Origin: Skeletonema tropicum
Lineage: Eukaryota > Bacillariophyta > Thalassiosirophyceae > Thalassiosirales > Thalassiosiraceae
Direction of reading: 5' to 3'
Length of the DNA: 64,000 bases
NCBI GenBank assembly: GCA_037178625.1
Contig: CM074134.1
Location: 1,178,001-1,242,000 of the forward strand
Numbering within the stretch: the stretch's first letter is position 1; each line of letters starts with the position of its first letter. Shown here piece by piece: positions 19,143 through 29,700 of the stretch. Under the pieces are notes generated by a model, which had not been told where the DNA came from, searched no databases, and was given only the letters and a program-made list of their open reading frames with translations. The translations under genes were made by a program, and so were the position numbers.

Positions 19143-19475
19143 TTATATGGAGGTGGTTTTTGTATTGGGACTCCTCAATCTCTGGGACCCACACAAACCA
19201 ACAATCTGGACACACACCACGCCGTAGGCATAGGGCTGGACTCGGGAGGGTCTATTAGGGTGTTATTATGGTGTAGTAATTGTTTTACATGATGCCAAAG
19301 GCGTAGGGCTGGATTTTACAGGGAGGGTTGGGTTAGGATTGGTTTTCGGCAGCCAAAAAAATTAGGGTTAACCCTAACAAAAAGCAAAAAAAATTTCAGA
19401 GACAAATCACCTAATAAAATTTCCCAGGAGGGTTCACATCCACGGAGTCCCAATACAAAAACCACCTCCATATAA
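19143..19475. mobile_element. MITE-like element with 32-bp terminal inverted repeats
   Basis: The terminal arms 19143-19174 and 19444-19475 are perfect inverted complements; the left arm begins TTATATGGAGGTGG. No reading frame lies inside. The interior has two copies of a GCGTAGGGCTGGA-like motif and the palindrome TTAGGGTTAACCCTAA at 19362-19377. I could not find a convincing target-site duplication at the flanks. Superfamily is unknown. Confidence 0.65.
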
Positions 19476-19705
19476 AATTTGCCTGAGCGAGTGTGTCTAT
19501 CTAAAGTAGGTACTTCTAGAGAGAGGGTAAGTAAAAGGCCAATACTTAATAGTTCCAGAAGATGTCAATATGAAGATTATGTCAACAACAACTTTTGCCT
19601 AATGACATCATATTATTCCTCGCAGCTTCTTCGCACCTCTAGAGTAGCCTCCTGCCAAAAGGCACATCCATCCTTACTTTGACCTCTAACAAAAATACAA
19701 CTTTT

Positions 19706-21650
19706 ATGATCATGATTGGGGGAAAAACACGAATTGTATCAAAGCGCTTCAGCTTCAATGATCGAAGGAGCGAGGGCACAGGGAAATCATCTTCAACTTC
19801 AAAGACGACCAAGCGACGATTTTCACTAAGAATCTCGTGGAAAGAAGCCGATGATGATGGCGATAGATCATGTCATGATAACCAAGCAGTAATTGGCCAA
19901 CTTGCGGTCGATCGGGCAAGCGAAAAGAGGGATAGCTTCAGGGCGGGGCTTCCTCGATCGCTGCTACAAACGCACGATAACCGAGATTGCGTCGCTCCCA
20001 TCACGCTCGAAGAAATAAACTTTGGCCCAAAGCTTGGGGCGGGAGAATACTCTAATGTCTTCGAAATTGAATCTTTCAATTTGCAACCTTTAGATGGTGC
20101 CCAAGTCAAAACCGTGGAAGAATTGGAAAAACGTCGTATGTTGAAGCAGTGCGAGAAATATCGTCAAACAAAGAAGGCTCGTTATGCCTTGAAGCATTTG
20201 AAAGGAGAATACTTCCGTAGCAATGATCCCGATAAGGGTCTTCAAGCAGTAAGGTGAGTCTGATGTTACACTCTTATCTTGTATATTCTCTCAATCTCAG
20301 TAACGCGTTTGCTAATGCTCAATGGTTGGCTTCAGTGATTTGGCTCTCGAGACTGAGTTCCTCGCATCCCTAAATCACCCACACATAATGAAATTAAGGG
20401 GGTTGGCCTTTAGTGGCACCTCTGGATTTGAGACTGGACCTACTGGATACTTTCTAATCATTGATCGCCTTTTTGAGACTCTTGTTGATCGGATTCAGCG
20501 TTGGCGTTGGGAAAAGTCTTCTGCTGTCGTCGGGAAGGGCAGATCCCTATCATTCAGGCGTTCTTTCAGGCTCGGCGGACCTCGCTCCGTCTCAGTAGGG
20601 AGACTGAGTGCAAGAGGCTTCGGTAAGGCATCTTCTTTTCCGTCTAGTACAATAGAAGCAGAAGCAGAAGATACGCAGGTGGATGAACGACTCAGCGTAG
20701 GTGAGTATGACTGTATAACCTGCTTGATTCGCATTACCATCGTCTTATGTCGACACGCTTTCACCTTTCACCTATTCTGTCTTTGTTCTCTATCACGATA
20801 CGTTCTTATAATGCAGCTCTCCAGATAGCTGCAGGGCTGAAGTACTTGCATTCACATCATATTATCTTCCGCGATTTGAAGCCAGCAAATATCGGCTTTG
20901 ATGTTAGAGGTAAGAGTCTGTCTTCATCATTTGATTTCCTCAGTTCTTCCATGGGTCCTAATCCAACTTCTCTTTGGTTGGCGCAGGTGATGTGAAGATA
21001 TTTGATTTTGGATTAGCTCGTGTGATGCCAGTGGATGACGGTTGTCCGCACACAGATTTATTTGTCATGTCGGGAGCAGGATCTCCGAGATATATGGCAC
21101 CAGAGTGCTTGTTAGGAGAGACTTACAATATGAAAGCGGATGTCTATTCCTTTGCGGTCATCTTATGGGAAATGCTCTCTGCTTCTCGGCCATATGCCTT
21201 CGTAAAGTCTCTAGAGCAGCTCATTCAACATGTCGGTAAGATTGTGAAAGAATTGGATCTACATAATATGTCGTCATGATTAGAAGAGATTAACCATGTG
21301 TATTTTGTCACAAACTCTTTGCAGCTCACGAAGACAAAAGACCTAAGATTGATGAGGAGTGGCCCGCGTCAATCCAAGGTATGCTGGAAAGCAGTTTCGA
21401 CAAGGATGTCATCTTGCGCCCGACGGCATCTTTGTTCTACGACGTCATCCGAGATGAGCTGAAGAAGATCCGGAATGGCGATGCTCGGGAATTGGGAGAT
21501 TCGTGGCTTGAACGCCGTAGATCCGACGTGAGTATGAGAAACCTATTCGGCTACGAAGAAGAACTGAAACGACTCAGATCCTTGAGCAGAAGAGAAGAGA
21601 AGCATTCCGAGGTAGACGATGCGGAAGTAGACGCATCTTTTCATCTTTAG
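19706..21650 (+). CDS. Serine/threonine protein kinase, five exons
   Basis: Exons 19706-20253, 20336-20700, 20817-20909, 20987-21235 and 21325-21650 join in frame to 526 aa; all four introns are GT-AG and 77-116 bp. The first ATG at 19706 is used. Kinase features: LGAGEYSNVFE glycine loop, ARYALKHLK with the ATP-binding Lys, ETEFLASLNHPHIMKL (helix C Glu), HIIFRDLKPANIGF catalytic loop (F replaces the usual H before RD), KIFDFGLAR, SPRYMAPE, and DVYSFAVILWEML. The latter phrases are typical of TKL/receptor-like kinases. A Ser/Arg-rich insert of about 70 residues (GKGRSLSFRRSF...) sits between strands 4-5 and helix E. No membrane span or sensor domain is seen, so it is probably cytosolic. The substrate is unknown. 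Confidence 0.85.
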
Positions 21651-21708
21651 GATTATAGTTGATTGATGTATGTTTCATTACACGGATATCAATGGAACGC
21701 TAAGTAAG

Positions 21709-22914
21709 TTAATATAATCCACCATTGGACTCACTGTCACTGTCTTCCCACACATTGAAGTCTCCCCCATCCGGGATCTTTTCACTCTCAATATAGCTTC
21801 TATAGCCTTCATGAACGACAATGCCACTTCCCCTGCTCACATTGATGCAAGATCTTCTCCTGGGGTGAGGTGATGACGTGGCCATTGCCATCGAAGTGAT
21901 GTTAGCAGGCATAGAGTTGCGGCGATGTTGTGCTTGCTTTTCAAAGAATTCTATCCCCTCATTCCTATGCATCATCTTGGGTAGAAAGCTACCCTCACTT
22001 TCGTCTCCAATGAACCAATCATTATTGTCTTCTTTGGGACTGGAAGGAAATTTCATATCTCTTGCTGCTGGTTTTTCTCGTTGCCCATGAAAGTAGACAG
22101 GCTCGCTGGATCTTCTATTGACCTCACCACATGGAAGGTAGCTGCTAAATGCAAGTTTATTTTGACTTTGTTCCACGGCACTTGCTCTCCTCGATTGACA
22201 ATATGAGCAAGTCAGATCTGAAGACGGAATTAGTTCGCTTCCACTGAACCCAGAGAATTCAGTCAGATTAGCTGTAAAGTCTTGAGAGCCAGATGTTTCA
22301 CGTAAATGTAGGTCTGACGATGATGGTAAATAAGCTGATTCAGCCGTCTTGCCATTCATTCTAGCTATTTTGATCCGTAAACTGTTTCTCTCATAAGTGA
22401 GACTTCTATTATCTGCCTCTAGTGCAGCCATCTTTTCTTGCTGCAAGCCCATTGATATTTGCAAACGGCTCATTTCTTCTTGCAGTTCGTTGTATTGTTG
22501 ATGAAGAGACCGTGAGTTGTCGGAGTGAGCTTTCTCCTCGGCTAGTGATACAAAAGTGAACATGGGCTTCGCCTTCGCAGGCTGGTTAGCCGTTGAGAGA
22601 AGCGCTCTTTTCTGAGACAATGCATTATTGAGGTCGGATGTAAGGCAATCAATCATCTCTTTTTGTCGAGCTACTTGCAGCTTCAATTGAATAATTGTAT
22701 CAATATGCTCATTATTTGATGGCTGGGATGCATACGGTTCCGTGAATCTCCTTGTGGCCATGCCTCCAGAATTAGATTGGTCGGCCTTCATTATTTGGAG
22801 AAGCCGTGATCTACTCATGGTGGCTGACTGAAAAGTGATGTCGGAGGTAACAGACCTAGCTTCATCGGAGATGTCTACGGCCGACGGCCGTTTTTCTTCG
22901 TCGTCCATATTCAA
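21709..22914 (-). CDS. Coiled-coil hypothetical protein
   Basis: A single-exon frame of 401 aa. Two coiled-coil stretches are visible: IIQLKLQVARQKEMIDCLTSDL (about 79-107) and a longer one around NELQEEMSRLQISMGLQQEKMAALEAD (about 140-185). The rest is Ser-rich and probably disordered; it holds a CSYCQSRR pair that is too short for a zinc finger. The C-terminus is acidic. No catalytic motif is seen. It is convergent with the kinase gene, 58 bp away. It could be a scaffold or cytoskeletal protein. Confidence 0.6.
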   Translation of the reverse strand: MNMDDEEKRPSAVDISDEARSVTSDITFQSATMSRSRLLQIMKADQSNSGGMATRRFTEPYASQPSNNEHIDTIIQLKLQVARQKEMIDCLTSDLNNALSQKRALLSTANQPAKAKPMFTFVSLAEEKAHSDNSRSLHQQYNELQEEMSRLQISMGLQQEKMAALEADNRSLTYERNSLRIKIARMNGKTAESAYLPSSSDLHLRETSGSQDFTANLTEFSGFSGSELIPSSDLTCSYCQSRRASAVEQSQNKLAFSSYLPCGEVNRRSSEPVYFHGQREKPAARDMKFPSSPKEDNNDWFIGDESEGSFLPKMMHRNEGIEFFEKQAQHRRNSMPANITSMAMATSSPHPRRRSCINVSRGSGIVVHEGYRSYIESEKIPDGGDFNVWEDSDSESNGGLY

Positions 22915-23617
22915 AGTAGGAGTACTCGTTGATCAATGTCGAGAAATGAAGTCCAATCTATGGGTCTTCTTTGATCATATCTATTACTTAGGAGTGTTTG
23001 TGTGTAATTGCGATTTTGCGTGATCCACATCCACGCCACGCTTCGCCTTCGCAAGACAATAAAAAGCATGTATTGTAAAGTGGGGAAGTATCATCATCCT
23101 GCCTATATATTATTGTCTCTTCGTCCTTTACTTTCCCAGCCAGCAGCAGGCAGCTTCTGATTCTCCCTTTTTAAAGAGTGTTTTATTCCCCTCTTACTTA
23201 GGTACGTTCTACTTAGATACTCCTACTTATTATGGAAATGACTCAAATGACTACGTAAGTCATTTGGAAATCGGTACTGCGCCCAAGGATAATAAGCCTT
23301 GGTCTGCCGATCTCAATGATGAGTTCGCATCTCTATCCGGTATCAGATCATCCACGCCACAGCACCAACCCAGTACTTAAGTACCGCGGTGTCAATAACG
23401 TCAAGGCGGCAAGACGGTCATCCTATGTAAAAGTAGAGGATGGGGTCCCACAACAGACCGTGGTCAGCCAGAGTTTTGTAAGTACATAGGTCGATTACCC
23501 GAAGAAAGAAATGATAAATGGGCAGATATTGCTTCAACTTGTGTGTATTTCAGATATGTAGGTTTATGTTTGTGAGACTATCTCTCTAGATAATCGGAAG
23601 AGGAGACTGGCTGTTTT
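22915..23617. promoter_or_regulatory. Intergenic region upstream of the coiled-coil gene
   Basis: About 700 bp with several short direct and inverted motifs. These include the palindrome at 23244-23266 and repeated TACTTA-type words near 23190-23230. No gene is seen. Confidence 0.3.
23244..23266. promoter_or_regulatory. 23-bp palindrome with bZIP-like half-sites
   Basis: CAAATGACT and AGTCATTTG are perfect inverted arms around ACGTA. TGACT...AGTCA and the ACGT core are the kind of half-site bound by bZIP dimers. It lies about 330 bp upstream of the coiled-coil gene start. Confidence 0.4.
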
Positions 23618-24970
23618 TTACTTTAATTTAGGACAGTTTACTGCGATGTGACCAACACCTTGGCACCAATGACAGTGTTCGTGATCGTACTGGCATTGTA
23701 AATCTTCATTATCTGTTGCAATTTCAGCACTTTTGCTTTTGTTAAATTTAGTGCAACCATCAGGATGATAATTGTGATAACGACAAATGGGTATCCCTCT
23801 GGGTGAGAGTACAAGTGGAACCTTTTTTGGGTGGGAATATCTTGAGAGCAATTGCTGCTTTGATATGTTCTTATCAACTCTGTCGTCAACCGCAAACGAA
23901 GGAGATTCTGACAAAGAGTAGAACCAATTTTGTCCGTTTGTAATAAAACCTTCATCAGTTATGAAGGGAGTAGAAGAAACATTACTGTTGTCAGTATGAG
24001 ATGACAGAATCGCTGTTGATAACTCCTTTTCCAATGCTTCACTTTTGACCAGGATTAATCGTGGTCGGTCACTTTTGAATGCAGTTTGAACCCATTGAAT
24101 CATGCGAACCACACTTTCTAGCTCTCGATTGCCACCAATGTCGATGAGTACCATCCCCGGGCAGGTGTTGTTTGCGGTGGCGAGAGCGTGCGCTCCTTTC
24201 GGATCAGCAAGCGCGTCAACTCTGTGTAATTGTATCAGTCTGGAATAATCATCATCATTACCAAGCATACTAGCACACTGCTCATACTCTCTCCGAAGCC
24301 GCTTTTCCGCTTGTTTGAGTATCTTTTTGCCTGTGTCAAATCCAACAGTCCTCCCCAACATCACGTTCACTGATTTGTTATTACGCTGCTCAATTTGCCT
24401 CAAATTTTGTGAATGCAATAATAAATTGCGCCTCAATAAGAGAGCAGTGCATTCTCCTGTAGAGCATCCAATTTCCAATACGTAATCGTTTGGCCGAAGA
24501 TGAGACGTTGCTAATTGCCGATAAGTTGTTGTGTCTGGGGTGAGTAGTACCAAACTCTTCGAGTCTTGGTCAATTTTGTTGCTTTTCAAATGGAGGTCGT
24601 ATACTGGAACCAATCGAGATGGACGCACATCATCTTTTGTAGAGTGACACATTATGCAATCTTCATATTTCTCACTGAGATGGATGTAGCAATGTTGTTG
24701 GATTGTAACACGCGCATCTTCTGTAAGCTTCCTCTTCTTGCTACATTGATGAGAGACGGTTGATTCAACCGAAGAGTGTGTTGTTGTTCTGTTAGAATTG
24801 ATGGACGTTATGCGACCAGTGTAGCCTATCTCCTTTGCGCTCTTAGGACGAACATGCACGCCATCACTAATTTTCGGCTCGAACTTCTTCTTCGAATGAT
24901 TGCAAACGACAGGATGAGGATAAACACACCATTGATAGGAACAGCAGATATTCCCGTCCATGTTCCTCAC
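23618..24970 (-). CDS. SAM-dependent methyltransferase with C-terminal zinc knuckle
   Basis: A single-exon frame of 450 aa. The central domain shows methyltransferase motif I (DYVLEIGCSTGECTALLL, about 155-172) and an acidic strand with GMVLIDIGGNRE, typical of Rossmann-fold SAM enzymes. The N-terminal 110 residues are basic, with a possible Cys pair and GRITSINSNR. The C-terminal part holds GIPICRYHNYHPDGC, a possible CCCH-like finger, and ends in CHWCQGVGHIAVNC, a perfect C-x2-C-x4-H-x4-C zinc knuckle that binds single-stranded nucleic acid in other proteins. I infer an RNA-directed methyltransferase, but the target is unknown. A second in-frame ATG lies at 24958. Confidence 0.7.
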   Translation of the reverse strand: MRNMDGNICCSYQWCVYPHPVVCNHSKKKFEPKISDGVHVRPKSAKEIGYTGRITSINSNRTTTHSSVESTVSHQCSKKRKLTEDARVTIQQHCYIHLSEKYEDCIMCHSTKDDVRPSRLVPVYDLHLKSNKIDQDSKSLVLLTPDTTTYRQLATSHLRPNDYVLEIGCSTGECTALLLRRNLLLHSQNLRQIEQRNNKSVNVMLGRTVGFDTGKKILKQAEKRLRREYEQCASMLGNDDDYSRLIQLHRVDALADPKGAHALATANNTCPGMVLIDIGGNRELESVVRMIQWVQTAFKSDRPRLILVKSEALEKELSTAILSSHTDNSNVSSTPFITDEGFITNGQNWFYSLSESPSFAVDDRVDKNISKQQLLSRYSHPKKVPLVLSPRGIPICRYHNYHPDGCTKFNKSKSAEIATDNEDLQCQYDHEHCHWCQGVGHIAVNCPKLK

Positions 24971-25529
24971 GTTGACTATGATATAACAATATTGCCTGGG
25001 CTCTCTAGAGGGGAAATGAATGAATGGTGGTGGTGGTGATGCGTGAGCACGCTCAATGATTTTTTGTACATGATTCCTACGTTGGAGATAAAGTAGCCCA
25101 ATTTCTCAATATTGACGAGTTCCAATGTCACAAGAACACAAATATCAGAAAGCTTGAACTTTTAGCTTTTAGGGGATCTCCAAAATACCGCAACCAAATA
25201 CTACTGTTCGTTCATGACAGCAACAAAAATGAACATTGTATTGCTGTCGATTCAATACAAGTAAATTGGCAAGTGAAAACAAATTACATGTGAAAAGAAC
25301 TGAAACCTAGAGTAGATGACCAAAAAATTAATTGTGTAAAGAATCAAAGTCAAAGCACATCAGCGCCACGTTCAGGCGCCGATTCGCAAAAAAATAATTA
25401 GTAAAGCAATGAGTAGATTTCTAAATCTTGTAATTGATAGCAAAAGAATTAAACCATACTAATAATGCTCAAAATAGATTGCATTCGAAGAACTCAAGCT
25501 AAGGCGTCATAAATGACCTGATAAGGTCA
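24971..25529. other. Intergenic, AT-rich, flanking the satellite array
   Basis: About 560 bp without coding potential. It is the left flank of the satellite array and upstream of the methyltransferase gene. Confidence 0.3.
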
Positions 25530-26710
25530 AAACAAAATCGTATCTATCTCCATCGATACAGGTATGAGCCGCTTGTTGCGGCCTAATATAGTTGGCGGTG
25601 ATACTAAACAAGCATTTTGGCACTGCTCAGGTGACTGGCGGAAGTAGAAGCGATGCTACCTACAGTCTCGTAGCTGGAGAGAGGTGCAGTGTAGGCTGGC
25701 CAGCAGCACCACATTCTACCAAATCGTATCTATCGGCATCGATAAAAGTATGAGCCGCTTGTAGTGGCCCAATACAGTCGGCGGTGATACTAAACAAGCA
25801 CATTGGCACTGCTCAGGTGGTCAGCGGTCGCAGAAACGATGCTACAGTCTCGTAGCTGCTGGAGAGAGGTTCAGTGTGGGCTGGCCAGCAGCACCAAATT
25901 TCGTTAATACAGGTATGAGCCGCTTTTAGTGGCCCATTATCGTCGGCGGTGATACTAAACAGGCTCTTTGGCACTGCTCAGACGGCTGGCGGACGTAGAA
26001 GCGATGCTACAGTCTCGTAGCTCCTCGAGAGAGGTACAGTGTAGGCTGGCCAGCAGCACCACATTCTACGAAATCGTATCTTTCATCGTCATCGATAAAA
26101 GTATGAGCCGCTTGTAGTGGCTTAATATAGTTGGCGGTGATACTAACCAAGCACATTGGCACTGCTCAGGTGTTCAGCGGTCGTAGAAGCGATGCCACAG
26201 TCTCGTAGCTGGAGAGAGGTCCAGTGTAGGCTGGCCAGCAGCACCACATTCTACCAAATTATATCTATCGTCATCGATATAAGTATGAGCCGTTTCTAGC
26301 GGCTTAATATAGTTGGCGGCGTTACTAAACAGGCTCTTTGGCACTGCTCAGACGGCTGGCGGACGTAGAAGCGATGCTACAGTCTCGTAGCTGCTCGAGA
26401 GAGGTTCAGTGTAGGCTGGCCAGCAGCACCACATTCTACCTAATTATATTTATCGTCATCGATAGAAGTATGAGCCGCTTCTTGTAACCGGTTTTGGTCG
26501 GCGGTGATACGAAATAAGCACATTGGCACTGCTCAGATTGCTGGCGGAAGTAGAAGCGATGATACAGTCTCGTAGCTGCTCGAGAGAGGTGCAGTGTAGG
26601 CTGGCCAGCAGCACCACATTCTACCAAATCGTATCTTTCATCGTCATCGATAAAAGTATGAGCCGCTTGTAGTTGCCTTTTATAGTTGGCGGTGTTACTA
26701 ACCAAGCACA

Positions 26711-29700
26711 TTGGTACTGCTCAGGTGTTCAGCGGTCGTAGAAGCGATGCTACAGTCTCGTAGCTGCTCGAGAGATGTTCAGTGTAGGCTGGCCAGCAGC
26801 ACCACATTCTACCAAACCATATTTATCGTCATCGATAGACGTACGAGCCGCTTCTTGTGGCCTAATATAGTTGGCGGTGATACTAAACAAGCACATTGGC
26901 ACTGCTCAGACGGCTGGCGGAAGTAGAAGCGATGCTACAGTCTCGTAGCTCCTCGAGAGAGGTCCAGTGTAGGCTGGCCAGCAGCACCACATTCTACCAA
27001 AACGTTTCGATCATCGTCAATTCAGGTATGTGCCGCTTCTAGTGGCCTTAAAAAGTTCGGTGATACTAAACAAGCACATTGGCACTGCTCAGACGGCTGG
27101 CGGACGTAGAAGCGATGCTACAGTCTCGTAGCTCCTCGAGAGAGGTCCAGTGTAGGCTGGCCAGCAGCACCACATTCTACCAAATCGTATCGATCATCGT
27201 CAATACACGTATGAGCCGCTTCTTGTAACCGGTTTTGGTCGGCGGTGATACGAAATAAGCACATTGGCACTGCTCAGACGGCTGGCGGACGTAGAAGCGA
27301 TGCTACAGTCTCGTAGCTCCTCGAGAGAGGTCCAGTATGGGCTGGCCAGCAGCACCACATTCTACCGAATCGTATCTTTCATCGTCATCGATAAAAGTAT
27401 GAGCCGCTTGTAGTGGCTTAATATAGTTGGCGGTGATACTAACCAAGCACATTGGCACTGCTCAGGTGTTCAGCGGTCGTAGAAGCGATGCCACAGTCTC
27501 GTAGCTGGAGAGAGGTCCAGTGTAGGCTGGCCAGCAGCACCACATTCTACCAAATTATATCTATCGTCATCGATATAAGTATGAGCCGTTTCTAGCGGCT
27601 TAATATAGTTGGCGGCGTTACTAAACAGGCTCTTTGGCACTGCTCAGACGGCTGGCGGACGTAGAAGCGATGCTACAGTCTCGTAGCTCCTCAAGAGATG
27701 TTCAGTGTAGGCTGGCCAGCAGCACCACATTCTACCAAATAATATCTATCGTCATCGATAAAAGTATGAGCCGCTTCTAGCGGCCTAATATAGTTGGCAA
27801 TGATACTAAACAGCCACTTTGGCACTGCTTAGGTGTTCAGCGTTCGTAGAAGCGATGCTACAGTCTCGTAGCTGCTCAAGAGAGGTTCAGTGTAGGCTGG
27901 CCAGCAGCACCACATTCTACCTAATTATATTTATCGTCATCGATAGAAGTATGAGCCGCTTCTTGTAACCGGTTTTGGTCGGCGGTGATACGAAATAAGC
28001 ACATTGGCACTGCTCAGATTGCTGGCGGAAGTAGAAGCGATGATATAGTCTCGTAGCTTCTCTAGAGAGGTGCAGTGTAGGCTGGCCAGCAGCACCACAT
28101 TCTACCAAATCGTATCTTTCATCGTCATCGATAAAAGTATGAGCCGCTTGTAGTTGCCTTTTATAGTTGGCGGTGATACTAAACAAGCACATTGGTACTG
28201 CTCAGGTGTTCAGCGGTCGTAGAAGCGATGCTACAGTCTCGTAGCTGCTCGAGAGATGTTCAGTGTAGGCTGGCCAGCAGCACCACATTCTACCTAATTA
28301 TATTTATCGTCATCGATCAAAAATATGAGGCGCTTCTTGTAAACGGTTTTTGTCGGCGGTGATACGAAATAAGCACATTGGCACTGGTCAGATTGCTGGC
28401 GGAAGTATTAGCGATGCTACAGTCTCGTAGCTTCTCTAGAGAGGTCCAATGTGGGCTGGCCAGCAGCACCACATTCTACCAAATCGTATCTTTCATCGTC
28501 ATCGATAAAAGTATGAGCCGCTTGTAGTGGCCTTTTATAGTCGGCGGTGATACTAAACAAGCACATTGGCACTGCTCAGGTGTTCAGCGGTCGTAGAAGC
28601 GATGCTACAGTCTCGTAGCTGCTGGAGAGATGTTCAGTGTAGGCTGGCCAGCAGCACCACATTCTACCAAACCATATTTATCGTCATCGATAGAAGTATG
28701 AGCCGCTTCTTGTGGCCTAATATAGTTGGCGGTGATACTAAACAAGCACATTGGCACTGCTCAGACGGCTGGCGGAAGTAGAAGCGATGCTACAGTCTCG
28801 TAGCTCCTCGAGAGAGGTCCAGTGTAGGCTGGCCAGCAGCACCACATTCTACCAAAACGTTTCGGTCATCGTCAATTCAGGTATGTGCCGCTTCTAGTGG
28901 CCTTAAAAAGTTCGGTGATACTAAACAAGCACATTGGCACTGCTCAGACGGCTGGCGGACGTAGAAGCGATGCTACAGTCTCGTAGCTCCTCGAGAGAGG
29001 TCCAGTGTAGGCTGGCCAGCAGCACCACATTCTACCAAATCGTATCGATCATCGTCAATACACGTATGATTCGCTTCTTGTAACCGGTTTTGGTCGGCGG
29101 TGATACGAAATAAGCACATTGGCACTGCTCAGACGGCTGGCGGACGTAGAAGCGATGCTACAGTCTCGTAGCTCCTCGAGAGAGGTCCAGTATGGGCTGG
29201 CCAGCAGCACCACATTCTACCAAATCGTATCTTTCATCGTCATCGATAAAAGTATGAGCCGCTTGTAGTGGCTTAATATAGTTGGCGGTGATACTAACCA
29301 AGCACATTGGCACTGCTCAGGTGTTCAGCGGTCGTAGAAGCGATGCCACAGTCTCGTAGCTGGAGAGAGGTCCAGTGTAGGCTGGCCAGCAGCACCACAT
29401 TCTACCAAATTATATCTATCGTCATCGATATAAGTATGAGCCGTTTCTAGCGGCTTAATATAGTTGGCGGCGTTACTAAACAGGCTCTTTGGCACTGCTC
29501 AGACGGCTGGCGGACGTAGAAGCGATGCTACAGTCTCGTAGCTCCTCAAGAGATGTTCAGTGTAGGCTGGCCAGCAGCACCACATTCTACCAAATTATAT
29601 CTATCGTCATCGATAAAAGTATGAGCCGCTTCTAGCGGCCTAATATAGTTGGCAATGATACTAAACAGCCACTTTGGCACTGCTCAGGTGTTCAGCGTTC

